From Metabacillus halosaccharovorans (lineage in GTDB: Bacteria > Bacillota > Bacilli > Bacillales > Bacillaceae), in assembly GCF_002019635.1 (NCBI RefSeq), contig NZ_KV917372.1:682001-746000 (forward strand): 64,000 bases of DNA, written 5' to 3'. Shown here piece by piece: positions 8,985 to 17,954 of the stretch (position 1 is the stretch's first letter; every line of letters starts with the position of its first letter). Made by a program: the position numbers and the translations under genes. Under the pieces are notes generated by a model. That model saw only the letters and a list, made by a program, of their open reading frames with translations, had not been told where the DNA came from and did not search any database.

Positions 8985-10040
8985 ATGAGTCTAGTAGTAA
9001 TTGGAATATGCATTCGTGACGATAAATTGATCGGGTTAACAACAGAAAGAATAAGAAAATACATTGAGTATTTTCCTTATGAATACGTAGATTTTATATG
9101 CTTTCACTGGGATAAAATAGACGTAGTTAATTATTCAGTAGCAGGAAAAAAATTTAATAGGAAATCTCTAGAATGGGACGATGGTATATATCCTCTACCA
9201 CATGTCGCCTTTATACAAGGCTTTTTAAATAAAAATATTATAAATAAATTAAAAGATATATTCGGAGTAAATCTCTTTAATAATTTTTTATTTGATAAGT
9301 GGGAAGGGTGGGAATTTCTCTCAGCTCACAAAATAATTAAACAACATCTACCAATAACTCACAAAATTCAACTTGAGAGATTAGCTTTACAATTAAATCT
9401 ATTCAAAGACTTTTTAATAAAGCCAAGTATCGGCAGTAGTAGTGGTGGGATAATCCGAGTACAGTCTCGAAATGACGGTACCTTTGATGTTTTTCACTCA
9501 ATTAAGAATGAATGTGTATTGATAAAATTCGATACAATAAAAGAATTGATGAATTGGATTGAACCAAAGGTTAAGAATGGACAATATATTCTTCAACAAG
9601 GAATAGAAACCATAAGGTATAAAGATAATGCAACTGATATTCGATTAAACATGAACAAAAATTCTAACGGTGTTTGGGAAAAGTCCATTGTTTTTTTCCG
9701 GATTTCCTCTAATAACAACATTGTTGTTCCAAAGAAAGTATCTCGTATTTATACATTTGACCAATTGCGTAGTTCTTCCTCGTTCCTCCCAGAAGTTGAC
9801 GTAAGAAAATTAGAATCCCAAACTGATTCCATTGGAAATAAAATCTGTCAGGCATTTGATCAAGCTGGATATCATATGGCAGATTTAGGGATTGATTTAG
9901 GGTTAGATATGAAAGGTAAATTATGGATATTTGAAGTTAATCATATTCCTTATCCGGCTTTGGGATCAATTCATGATCCTTCTGTATATAAACCTCTCGA
10001 ATATGCTCTATTCTTAGCAAAAAATAAAAGTAAATATTAG
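8985..10040 (+). CDS. YheC/YheD family ATP-grasp protein (paralogue 3)
   Basis: 351 residues. The N-terminus LVVIGICIRDDKL resembles that of the gene at 16930-17943. The nucleotide loop is KPSIGSSSGGI (about residue 147), and the metal-binding end is MADLGIDLGLDMKG...FEVN near residues 305-325. Start choice: GTG 8976, ATG 8979 and ATG 8985 are all in frame; AGGTG (8974-8978) is six bases before 8985, so that ATG is preferred. A 12-bp imperfect hairpin (about 8940-8970) lies between this gene and the 78-residue protein and could separate their transcripts. Confidence 0.85.
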   Translation: MSLVVIGICIRDDKLIGLTTERIRKYIEYFPYEYVDFICFHWDKIDVVNYSVAGKKFNRKSLEWDDGIYPLPHVAFIQGFLNKNIINKLKDIFGVNLFNNFLFDKWEGWEFLSAHKIIKQHLPITHKIQLERLALQLNLFKDFLIKPSIGSSSGGIIRVQSRNDGTFDVFHSIKNECVLIKFDTIKELMNWIEPKVKNGQYILQQGIETIRYKDNATDIRLNMNKNSNGVWEKSIVFFRISSNNNIVVPKKVSRIYTFDQLRSSSSFLPEVDVRKLESQTDSIGNKICQAFDQAGYHMADLGIDLGLDMKGKLWIFEVNHIPYPALGSIHDPSVYKPLEYALFLAKNKSKY

Positions 10041-10042
10041 TT

Positions 10043-10086
10043 GGTATCCTTATATTCATATAAAAAGGATACCTTTTTATTTTTTT
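10043..10086 (+). terminator. Intrinsic terminator of paralogue 3
   Basis: GGTATCCTT (10043-10051) pairs with AAGGATACC (10065-10073) and is followed by a long T-rich tract. Confidence 0.85.
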
Positions 10087-10091
10087 AATCC

Positions 10092-10109
10092 TGACAGACA
10101 TGTTTGTCA
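10092..10109. promoter_or_regulatory. 18-bp palindrome, possible operator
   Basis: TGACAGACATGTTTGTCA is a palindrome with a single mismatched pair, about 185 bases upstream of the UPF0316 gene. No T-tract follows its weak stem. It may be a repressor site; no regulator can be named. Confidence 0.35.
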
Positions 10110-10295
10110 ATACTTTTTTTGAGGAATATTAAATTGCTATTAATCCATTTCTACATAAATAGTAATTTACTATTTACATCATATTTCCTATTATTTACTA
10201 AAATATGTATAAAAAAATTTAATTAAAAATCATTTTTTATTTTTTAAAATATGTTATGCTTTCGATATATTGATATAAAGGAGATAAACGATCTA

Positions 10296-10859
10296 ATGCT
10301 AGGAGCCTTACTTATTTTTGTACTCCAACTCATATATGTTCCAGTCCTAACGATTAGGACCATTCTTCTTGTAAAAAATCAGACTAAAACTGCAGCAGGT
10401 GTTGGACTGTTAGAAGGAATTATTTATATTGTTAGTCTAATTTTTGTTTTTCAAGATTTATCTAATATATATAATATCATTGCATATGTTGTCGGCTTCA
10501 GTGTTGGCCTCTTGCTTGGTGGTGCATTAGAGCGGAAATTGGCAATTGGATATATTACCTATCAAGCAAATATTCTTGATAAAAATATGGATTTAGTGAA
10601 TTCTTTAAGAACCGCTGGCTTTGGTGTTACTGTTTTTGAAGGAGAAGGAATTAATACCGCTAGATTTCGATTAGACATTGTTGCAAAACGTTCTAGAGAA
10701 AAAGAATTATTACTAATAATAGATCAATTTGAGCCAAAAGCATTTTTAATGTCTTATGAAATTCGTTCATTTAGAGGTGGCTATTTAACTAAATCCATGA
10801 AAAAAAGAGCTATCTCCTTCTTTAAAAAGAAAAAAGCTATTGAAGAAACAAATAAATAA
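10296..10859 (+). CDS. UPF0316 / DUF2179 membrane protein (YebE-like)
   Basis: 187 residues from the ATG at 10296. Three hydrophobic segments (about residues 1-20, 35-52 and 57-75) are followed by a soluble C-terminal DUF2179 domain (residues 90-175, [11 protein letters not shown] near the start). This order and length match the UPF0316 family, to which B. subtilis YebE belongs as I recall. The frame is open to 10251, but the family begins at the hydrophobic [10 protein letters not shown], so the later ATG is used; AAAGGAG is rather far (about 12 bases). Its role is not known; related DUF2179 proteins bind small ligands. It is unrelated to the surrounding ligase genes. Confidence 0.85.
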   Translation: MLGALLIFVLQLIYVPVLTIRTILLVKNQTKTAAGVGLLEGIIYIVSLIFVFQDLSNIYNIIAYVVGFSVGLLLGGALERKLAIGYITYQANILDKNMDLVNSLRTAGFGVTVFEGEGINTARFRLDIVAKRSREKELLLIIDQFEPKAFLMSYEIRSFRGGYLTKSMKKRAISFFKKKKAIEETNK

Positions 10860-10865
10860 TTGGTG

Positions 10866-10916
10866 ATTAGGCGAAATGAAATTGGTTTTTTCATACCAAA
10901 AGCTCTTTTCGCCTTT
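10866..10916. terminator. Convergent terminator
   Basis: AGGCGAAA pairs with TTTCGCCT around a second inner stem (TTGG/CCAA); it is flanked by T-rich sequence and lies between the convergent UPF0316 and ATP-grasp genes. Confidence 0.7.
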
Positions 10917-10930
10917 TCTTTTACCCAAAA

Positions 10931-12241
10931 TCATGAAAACCCCGCCAACGCCTTAGCATATTCTAATGGCGTCATCATCAATTTTTCATACACCCCTTTA
11001 GGCATATTTTTCTCCTTTATTTCTGCACCATACCCTCCTTGAAGCTCCAAGATCCAAATTTTTAACTCTTTATCGACAATTAAATCAAATGCTACATCAC
11101 CTAAATGGTGTCCACATTCTTCAATATATTCGGCTGTTTTTATGCAAGTTTTTATCATTTCGTTTTGTATAGAGAAAATTTGTTTGTTAGATAACCCGTA
11201 ATATCTTGCAAATGCATAATAACTTGGCAATACGTCTATTCTGTGATTGGCATTTGTTATAATGCTTCCCTTTTTTCCAATTCTCGCCATCATTCCAGGT
11301 GAACCCCATTGTTTTTCCTTACCCTTCTGTAAATATAAACGAAAATCAATTATTGATTCACCAACAGTAAAAGGGATGGCTTGTTGTATTAAATACTTTT
11401 GTTTCATCTTATAGGTTACATATTTCAATAGAATATGCTCCTGAAATATCATTTTAATATGACCATGTATATTCTGTAGCTTATATGCATCACCGCTTTT
11501 TTCAATTTTTATAATCCCCTTCCCTTGGTATGATTGATTTGGCTTTAAATAAACTGCACCAAACTCATTAATCATTTCCAAAAAAGAATGTTTGTTTACT
11601 AACTTTTTTGTCTTAGGAACATAGTTTGAAAGAGATGGATGCTCAGATAGTTTCTTATACTGATACCATTTGGAAAAATGATCACTATAAAAAACTTTTT
11701 GACCTATGATATTCGTAAAATAGTTATAACCTCTTCTGCTCATTGAACTTTTACTAATCATTACTGCATTTGGCAAAGGAAATTCCGCTGCAACCCAAGC
11801 TTGTTTTCGTGGATGAAAATAATACCCCTTTATCTCCTTTTTCACTGAATTCACATCATTTTCTGCAAAGACAAAAAACAAACCATTTTGTTTCCAAGAA
11901 TCTTTTACCCGATATCGCAGCTTTGATAATACTTTCTTTGTCAAATATTTCTTGTCCCTGCATCCCATAATGCCAATAACCGGTCCAACCACTAGTGTGT
12001 CATGATCGAACTTACCTTCATAGTGGAAAACAGACGGAATGACAAATTCATTTATTTTTGCAGGTATCTTAACCTCACTATTCTTAATTGAAGGATCTAT
12101 CTCAATACGACAGCTTTCTTTGCCAGTCCCGAAGTGAAGATTAATAGATGAGTACTTGTCTAGTTTAAGCGAATGAAAAAGTTTACTATTCACATAAATT
12201 GTTTTGTCGTTACTTTTATTTAGGATTATTTTACATTTCAT
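10931..12241 (-). CDS. YheC/YheD family ATP-grasp protein, long form (paralogue 4), with altered metal motif
   Basis: 436 residues from the ATG at 12241, which is six bases after GGAGGT; the frame is open further upstream but the ribosome site decides. An extra N-terminal domain of about 100 residues (beta-rich) precedes GPVIGIMGCRDKKY, then the nucleotide loop KPNQSYQGKGII. The C-terminal signature reads HLGDVAFDLIVD...WILELQGGYG: where all other copies have E-x-N, this one has ELQ, so the Asn that normally binds the second Mg is Gln. The protein may be less active or non-catalytic. The two-domain layout is shared with the gene at 15055 and with YheD-length proteins. Confidence 0.86.
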   Translation of the reverse strand: MKCKIILNKSNDKTIYVNSKLFHSLKLDKYSSINLHFGTGKESCRIEIDPSIKNSEVKIPAKINEFVIPSVFHYEGKFDHDTLVVGPVIGIMGCRDKKYLTKKVLSKLRYRVKDSWKQNGLFFVFAENDVNSVKKEIKGYYFHPRKQAWVAAEFPLPNAVMISKSSMSRRGYNYFTNIIGQKVFYSDHFSKWYQYKKLSEHPSLSNYVPKTKKLVNKHSFLEMINEFGAVYLKPNQSYQGKGIIKIEKSGDAYKLQNIHGHIKMIFQEHILLKYVTYKMKQKYLIQQAIPFTVGESIIDFRLYLQKGKEKQWGSPGMMARIGKKGSIITNANHRIDVLPSYYAFARYYGLSNKQIFSIQNEMIKTCIKTAEYIEECGHHLGDVAFDLIVDKELKIWILELQGGYGAEIKEKNMPKGVYEKLMMTPLEYAKALAGFS

Positions 12242-12385
12242 ATTCATACCTCCAAGTTTCTTACTAAATGTGATTAAGATGGATCGCCCTAATTGCATCT
12301 AACATAGTTACATATCCATACATCAAAATATTACGAGAATAAACTATTAGGAGTTTGAAAGTAATTAAAGGAGTGGATACAGTCT

Positions 12386-13486
12386 ATGGAAGGTGTAGGA
12401 ATCATAGTACCTCGAAAGATTTATAGACAAATTCCTAATCTAAACGGAAACCATAAAACGATGTTTATGCTTTTTGAACGTGCTGCTGCAAGGAATAATC
12501 TAATTCCTTGTTTTATTCGATTAAGACATCTTCACCCGGACAAAAAAAGTGTTGTTGCGTATGTTCGTACAACTGAAGGATATAAATTGATGAGGGTTCC
12601 TCGGCCGAAAGTTAATTATTCTAGAATACTTGATCGACATCCTGTTATAAGGAAAAGAATTTATGACCTTTACCGAGCGGGAGTAACAATTTTTAATGTA
12701 CCTAACTATGACATTGAAAAATTCAACATTCACCAACTGCTTAACCGTGATAAAAGCATACAAAAGCACTTACCACATACAGAACTCCTCACACAGCAAA
12801 ATCTCATGAAGATGCTGTCAATGTATAATAGTGTTATTCTAAAAAAGAATTATGGTGAACGTGGAATTGGTGCAATGAAAATTGACAAGGATATCAAGCA
12901 TTGTACACTTACTTATAAGCCAACAAACAGTACTGTTTTTGAAAAAGTGAAATTTACAACGGAGATACCAAGCGTTGTTCTCGAACATATTGAAAAGAGA
13001 GATTATGTGATTCAGGAAAGAATTCCATTGGCTACTTTCAAAGGAAACTTCTTCGATATGCGTGTTGCCTTACAAAAGGACGGTACCGGTATGTTTAAAG
13101 TTACTGGTATTATGTGTAAAGTGGCTAAAGACAAGAGCTTTTTAACAAATGGATCTCAAGGCGGAAAAACATGTAGACTCGAAGATATTTGTCCGAAATC
13201 ATTCCCTTCCATATCTTGTGATAGACTTAAGCGGGACATTTGCAACATGGCGTTATTGATTGCTAATAATTTAGACAAACATTTTCCGCATCTTGCAGAT
13301 TTGGGTTTTGATATTTGTGTCACAAATAAAGGAACTCCTTATTTTATTGAATGCAATTTTATATCAGATTATGTTGGGGGACTTATTCATCAACAAAAAC
13401 TTCTTCACGAAGAATGGGGTGCAGTTTTTTCTACTCCACTTGATTATGCACGTTATGTGTTAGATCAAAAAAATAAATCAATATAA
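12386..13486 (+). CDS. YheC/YheD family ATP-grasp protein (paralogue 5)
   Basis: 366 residues. N-terminal VGIIVPRKIYRQI; the nucleotide loop KKNYGERGIGAM near residue 153; VIQERIPLATFKGNFFDMRV; and HLADLGFDICVTNKG...FIECN at the end. Closest in the window to the genes at 5721 and 19360. AAAGGAG is rather far from the ATG. It is divergent from paralogue 4 and convergent with the Mur-ligase gene. An ATP-dependent ligase role in the spore coat is expected from the family, with no known substrate. Confidence 0.87.
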   Translation: MEGVGIIVPRKIYRQIPNLNGNHKTMFMLFERAAARNNLIPCFIRLRHLHPDKKSVVAYVRTTEGYKLMRVPRPKVNYSRILDRHPVIRKRIYDLYRAGVTIFNVPNYDIEKFNIHQLLNRDKSIQKHLPHTELLTQQNLMKMLSMYNSVILKKNYGERGIGAMKIDKDIKHCTLTYKPTNSTVFEKVKFTTEIPSVVLEHIEKRDYVIQERIPLATFKGNFFDMRVALQKDGTGMFKVTGIMCKVAKDKSFLTNGSQGGKTCRLEDICPKSFPSISCDRLKRDICNMALLIANNLDKHFPHLADLGFDICVTNKGTPYFIECNFISDYVGGLIHQQKLLHEEWGAVFSTPLDYARYVLDQKNKSI

Positions 13487-13497
13487 TGACGCTTTTG

Positions 13498-13532
13498 AAA
13501 ATAGAGGACTGATCATTCAGTCCTCTATTTTT
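13498..13532. terminator. Convergent bidirectional terminator
   Basis: AAATAGAGGACTG pairs with CAGTCCTCTATTT around ATCATT, with A and T runs outside, between paralogue 5 and the Mur-ligase gene; it touches the latter's stop codon. Confidence 0.85.
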
Positions 13533-14896
13533 TATCCCTTGAGCTTACTTAATAATCCTCTAAATGAGTTTCTCATCGATGTTTTGATTAAGATGATGGT
13601 ATTTTTGTCTGCATGGTTCTTTAAAATTCTCATTAGATGATCTTCATGTTTGACAGAGTATATACTGTTTGGGTCCATTCCCAATTGTCTTGCTTTCGTA
13701 CCAATTTCTTTTGCTTGATCGCCTATTGTAATAAGGTAGTCAATATTATGCTTTACTATAAGTGTTCCGATTTTTTGATGTTCTTCTTGGGAATGTGCTC
13801 CCAACTCTTCTATATCACCTAAAACTGCAATCGATTTTTTTTCTTTCGATACTTGCTCCAACACTTCCAGTGCTGCTTCGATTGACGTTGGATTTGTATT
13901 CCACGTATCATCGATGATTGTACTGTTGTTAATACCAGGACTTAATTCTAAATGTCTTTGAACTGGTTTATACGTTTTTAACCGTTCAATCGCAGTATTG
14001 ACATCAATACCTAATAACTCAGCAGCTGCAATAGAGAAGACAGCATTATAGACATTATGTTTACCAAATCCAGGTACATATCCTACATATATTCGCCCAC
14101 GATTTCCGATCATATATTTCATCCCAGCTTGATCATATTTCATCTTAAGAATTTTGTAATCAGCAACATCTGATTCTCCAATGTAAATCAGCTTACCTTT
14201 AAATTTGTTCGTCCTTAGTTTTCTGGAATAGTGATTATCTGCATTTAAAATCATTGTTCCACCAGGATGAACAGCTTTCAGCATACTTTCTTTTTCTTTA
14301 AAATATTCGTGATGATTTTTAAATCCTTGTAAATGATCTGTACCTATGGTCGTAATCAACCCAATGGTTGGCTTAAAATAACTTGCTGTTTGCAAAATAT
14401 GACCTGGTGAATTCACACCCATTTCAATAATTGCCGCATCGGTTTTGTCATTGATTTCAAGTAAATAGTTTAGATTATGAGATAATCCGTTTTGACTTAA
14501 TACTGTTTTAACAATATTTCTTTCAGGTGACAAAATATGTGCAATCATTTCTTTCGTTGTTGTTTTTCCACATGTCCCAGTTACACCAATTACCGGAATT
14601 CGAAACATCTTGCGATAATAATGAATAAATTTATAGAATGCTACCCACACATTTTTAACATAGACAATCGTATAAGATGTTGGAAAAAATGCTTCAACCT
14701 TTTTTTGATCAGTCACAATGATACAGGAGGGTAAATTAGTTGGAACTTTAAGTTTTTCACGGTAAAACACTAACGTATCTTTTGTTATTTTATGATTATT
14801 TCGTGTAGCTACGTTTCCAATCTTTGCATCTGCATCTCCCCTTACTAAAACACCACCTATAAGAGGACCGACCTTTCTAAGCAGCAAGCTTTTCAT
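13532..14896 (-). CDS. Mur-ligase family protein, MurF-like
   Basis: 454 residues. The P-loop GVTGTCGKTTTKE (about residue 105), the Mur signature EMGVNSPGH, TIGTDHLQGF, the KEKESML segment and DDTWNTNPTSIEAAL (compare MurF DxYNANPxSM) show a complete ATP-dependent amide ligase of the UDP-MurNAc-tripeptide:D-Ala-D-Ala type. The essential murF normally sits beside ddl in bacilli, so this looks like a paralogue. The N-terminal domain is short. Start codon: ATG 14896 is preferred; an in-frame GTG at 14914 is possible, and neither has a good ribosome site. Mur ligase plus ATP-grasp is the domain pair found fused in cyanophycin synthetase, which makes its place inside the YheC/YheD cluster notable. 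Confidence 0.85.
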   Translation of the reverse strand: MKSLLLRKVGPLIGGVLVRGDADAKIGNVATRNNHKITKDTLVFYREKLKVPTNLPSCIIVTDQKKVEAFFPTSYTIVYVKNVWVAFYKFIHYYRKMFRIPVIGVTGTCGKTTTKEMIAHILSPERNIVKTVLSQNGLSHNLNYLLEINDKTDAAIIEMGVNSPGHILQTASYFKPTIGLITTIGTDHLQGFKNHHEYFKEKESMLKAVHPGGTMILNADNHYSRKLRTNKFKGKLIYIGESDVADYKILKMKYDQAGMKYMIGNRGRIYVGYVPGFGKHNVYNAVFSIAAAELLGIDVNTAIERLKTYKPVQRHLELSPGINNSTIIDDTWNTNPTSIEAALEVLEQVSKEKKSIAVLGDIEELGAHSQEEHQKIGTLIVKHNIDYLITIGDQAKEIGTKARQLGMDPNSIYSVKHEDHLMRILKNHADKNTIILIKTSMRNSFRGLLSKLKG

Positions 14897-15054
14897 AATA
14901 AACAACACACTCACAATGTTTTTTATTATTAGTGTATTAGCTCCCCCCTATAATTGTATCGGCATATATATCGATTTTTACCAATTCTTTATTTAAACAG
15001 ACACTTTAATAGTAAATACATATAGTAATACATAAACGAAAAGGAGATAAAAGT

Positions 15055-16389
15055 ATGATTCACATTCACTTAGATAAAAAACGTTCAATGTCTATCCATT
15101 TGCATTCATCCTTTAAAAAACACGTTCAAAGGTGGAAACAACTAAAGATTCTTTATGGAATAAAAGAAGTGTCTGTCACTCCCTTGTTCTCAGGTGCTGT
15201 TCCTGAGGATAAATGTTACTTAACGTTAGATGTTATCAGGATTCTGGATTTACCTGTTAGCACACCTTATGAAATCAAATTTGATAAGAATAAGATGATT
15301 ATCGGTCCCTATATAGGAATCCTTGCTGCCGTTACAAAGGAGAACTTACAGCAAAGCATTCCTTATCTATCAGTCTATGTAAAAAATTATGAGGAAATTG
15401 GGGGTACAATCATTGTCTTTTCCTTGGATGGGATCGACCATGAAAACGAAACAATCACCGGACTTATGTTTGATCCCAATAGTAATAATTGGATAGAAGG
15501 AATTTTCCCCTACCCACGCTCTGTTTTTTCATGTGTGGAGACCAGCTTAACAGAGAACTGGTCTACGTATTTATATACAATGGAACATCTTCAACAAAAA
15601 CTCGGTAAAAGAATTTTTAACTATCCTAATTTTGATAAATGGCAAATGTATCAACTTTTAAAAGGGAGATTACAAAAATACTTACCTAAAACAGTGATCT
15701 ACTATGAACCCGAAGTTGTATGGAAGATGTTAAAGGAATATCCTTCACTATATATAAAACCAATTAACGGGCGGTTAGGTAAATATGTCCTGAAAGTCAC
15801 GCGTATTTCTAGTGGAGTTATCGTAAAGTATGGTCGTCATTCAAAAAAAGTTAAACATTTCAAATCATGGAGTTTATTCAAATTTTATCTTCGAAGAATA
15901 TTAAAAGAGGAGACTTATCTCATTCAACAAGCCATTGATTTAGTTAAATGTGATGACCAAATCATTGATTTTCGAATTATTATGGTTAAAAATAACCAAG
16001 GGAAATGGGAAAATATCGGTGCATTTTCAAGATATGGAGGAAAAAACAGTATTGTAAGTAACATTACAGCCGGTGGAAAAGCAGAGATTGGCGGAACAAC
16101 TTTAAAAACAGTTTTTGAACTATCGATCAAGGAAATGATTGATTTAATAAACCATATTCATAATCTCATGATGGATGCCATTGCAATCCTTGAAGAGGAT
16201 GGTTATCATCTTGGAAACCTTGGATTTGATATTGGAATTGACCAAAGCGGTAAGATTTGGATTATTGAAATTAATAATCAAAATCCTGATCATTATATTG
16301 CGGTAAAAGCTAACAAACCAAACATCTTATTTCAAGCAAAATTAACAAATATTCTTTATGCAAAAACTCTTTCAATGAGCTTCGAATAA
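15055..16389 (+). CDS. YheC/YheD family ATP-grasp protein, long form (paralogue 6)
   Basis: 444 residues. An N-terminal beta-rich domain of about 85 residues precedes GPYIGILAAVTKENL (compare GPVIGIMG in paralogue 4). The nucleotide-loop region is KPINGRLGKYVLK (about residue 239); the metal-binding end is HLGNLGFDIGIDQSG...IIEIN. All expected acidic residues and the Asn are present, unlike paralogue 4. AAAGGAG lies eight bases before the ATG. It converges on the CotZ-like gene sixteen bases away. Confidence 0.87.
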   Translation: MIHIHLDKKRSMSIHLHSSFKKHVQRWKQLKILYGIKEVSVTPLFSGAVPEDKCYLTLDVIRILDLPVSTPYEIKFDKNKMIIGPYIGILAAVTKENLQQSIPYLSVYVKNYEEIGGTIIVFSLDGIDHENETITGLMFDPNSNNWIEGIFPYPRSVFSCVETSLTENWSTYLYTMEHLQQKLGKRIFNYPNFDKWQMYQLLKGRLQKYLPKTVIYYEPEVVWKMLKEYPSLYIKPINGRLGKYVLKVTRISSGVIVKYGRHSKKVKHFKSWSLFKFYLRRILKEETYLIQQAIDLVKCDDQIIDFRIIMVKNNQGKWENIGAFSRYGGKNSIVSNITAGGKAEIGGTTLKTVFELSIKEMIDLINHIHNLMMDAIAILEEDGYHLGNLGFDIGIDQSGKIWIIEINNQNPDHYIAVKANKPNILFQAKLTNILYAKTLSMSFE

Positions 16390-16404
16390 AGATTATGTCG
16401 CTTC

Positions 16405-16857
16405 TTACCATTTAGGTTCTATGACAACCTTTTTCATCAAATTTATATCAAGACACTGCACAGCACAAATGCAGGTTAAATCCACCTTCACACATATTTC
16501 TGTTCGTTCAAGCCTTTCCACATCGCAAATTTCTTCAGCAGGGTATCCAGTTAAAGAAAGTGGACGGAGCAGCGAAAGGATCCCAAACTTTTCTCTTGTA
16601 TCTACATGTTCGATTCTAAAAAAAGGTGTACAAAAATCATCATCTTTTCCATTATCATTAGCCTTCACTCCTGAAACCTGAAACAAACCGCTATCTGTGT
16701 ATAATAAAAACGGAATCGTATCTACCTTAATAAGTTTTGAAAGAAGGGTACTAAAACAACTTGTTGGACAACCGCCCAACGAATCTTGTTGACGTTTTAA
16801 TTCAAGAATTGCATGATATACTGATTTTGTTTTTTCATGTTTATTGTTGTCCTTCAT
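16405..16857 (-). CDS. CotY/CotZ family spore coat (or exosporium) protein
   Basis: 150 residues, eight Cys. GGCPTSCFSTLLSKL near residue 28, FFRIEHVDTREKFGILSLLRPL near residue 80 and the C-terminal RLERTEICVKVDLTCICAVQ match the CotZ/CotY/ExsY pattern of Cys-rich crust and exosporium basal-layer proteins, which self-assemble into disulfide-linked lattices on the spore. AGGAAGGGAG precedes the ATG. Its place inside the ATP-grasp island is the strongest local sign that the island acts on the spore surface. Confidence 0.9.
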   Translation of the reverse strand: MKDNNKHEKTKSVYHAILELKRQQDSLGGCPTSCFSTLLSKLIKVDTIPFLLYTDSGLFQVSGVKANDNGKDDDFCTPFFRIEHVDTREKFGILSLLRPLSLTGYPAEEICDVERLERTEICVKVDLTCICAVQCLDINLMKKVVIEPKW

Positions 16858-16929
16858 CGTCTCCCTTCCTTTCCTACGCCCTTTCTTTTATGTTATTACT
16901 TGGTATGGGCATTTGTGCAGAAAAGGTAT

Positions 16930-17943
16930 TTACTTGTTCGCCTTGGCTAAATAGACAGCATATTGAACTAGTTTTTTGGCAACATCCATTTCTCGATGCT
17001 TTGAACCGGGGCGCCAATTCACTTCATAAATCCATAGTTTTTGATTTTCATCAATACCGATATCAATTCCAAGTTCATCAAATTTATGATGATACAGACT
17101 TTCAAAATGCTGTGAAAAACAAATGGAAAAATGCTCTAATAATCTTTTCATATTATAATATTCATCACCAAATTCTTCGATTAAAAATGGTTGAAGTTCA
17201 CCTCTAAACCCACCGCTTGAAATATTGCTTATCATTTTTCTATTTGCACTAATTCTTGGATATATAAGAGTTGTTTCCCATTCACCTCTTCCATTTTTTT
17301 GAACATGCAGCCTAATATCATACACCAATCCTTCTTTTGTTGAGCTTTTAATAAAAGGTTGAATGATGTAGCGAGTTGTTAATAAATAATCAAGATAAAG
17401 GATAAGTTCATTCTTTTCAAGAGTTTCGTTATGATTTCCATTAAGCACAAGATATTGATTTGTGGTTATTTTATCTATAAAAATTACTCCCTTTCCCCCA
17501 CTACCTTTAATAGGCTTGATTACTAGTCTTATATGGTTCTCAAAATGATCAAAGATCTCTTCTCCCCTATTCAGAATAAAAAAAGGAATAACATAATGAG
17601 AAAATTGTTTTCCTTCTATAATTTTCTGATAAACCTTTAATTTATTTCCTACTGAATAACTTGTAAATAGACATCTATTTTTCAAATAACTCCATATTTG
17701 TTTTTGTTTATCATTCTTAGGAGATTTACTGTTTATAATAATATCCGGCAAGTCTCGTAGCTGTTGAATCCACTTTCCATTATCATATCTCCATCCATTA
17801 ATTTTATGGTCAACCATATCAACTGTTCCAAAAGAAAAATAAAAGAAATCAACACCTTCCATTTTAGAAACCGCCGCACACGCATAAGCCTTTTTTACAT
17901 ATACAGGATCTTTTCTTGAATGAAGCATTCCAATAACAGTCAT
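16930..17943 (-). CDS. YheC/YheD family ATP-grasp protein (paralogue 7)
   Basis: 337 residues. N-terminal MTVIGMLHSRKDPVY, the nucleotide loop KPIKGSGGKGVIF near residue 140, YIIQPFIKSSTKEGLVYDIR in the middle and ELGIDIGIDENQKLWIYEVN at the end. ATG follows AAAGGGTGATT. It begins eleven bases after the stop of the frameshifted ATP-grasp gene, so the two form one transcription unit. Same subtype as the gene at 8985. Confidence 0.87.
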   Translation of the reverse strand: MTVIGMLHSRKDPVYVKKAYACAAVSKMEGVDFFYFSFGTVDMVDHKINGWRYDNGKWIQQLRDLPDIIINSKSPKNDKQKQIWSYLKNRCLFTSYSVGNKLKVYQKIIEGKQFSHYVIPFFILNRGEEIFDHFENHIRLVIKPIKGSGGKGVIFIDKITTNQYLVLNGNHNETLEKNELILYLDYLLTTRYIIQPFIKSSTKEGLVYDIRLHVQKNGRGEWETTLIYPRISANRKMISNISSGGFRGELQPFLIEEFGDEYYNMKRLLEHFSICFSQHFESLYHHKFDELGIDIGIDENQKLWIYEVNWRPGSKHREMDVAKKLVQYAVYLAKANK

Positions 17944-17954
17944 TTAATCACCCT

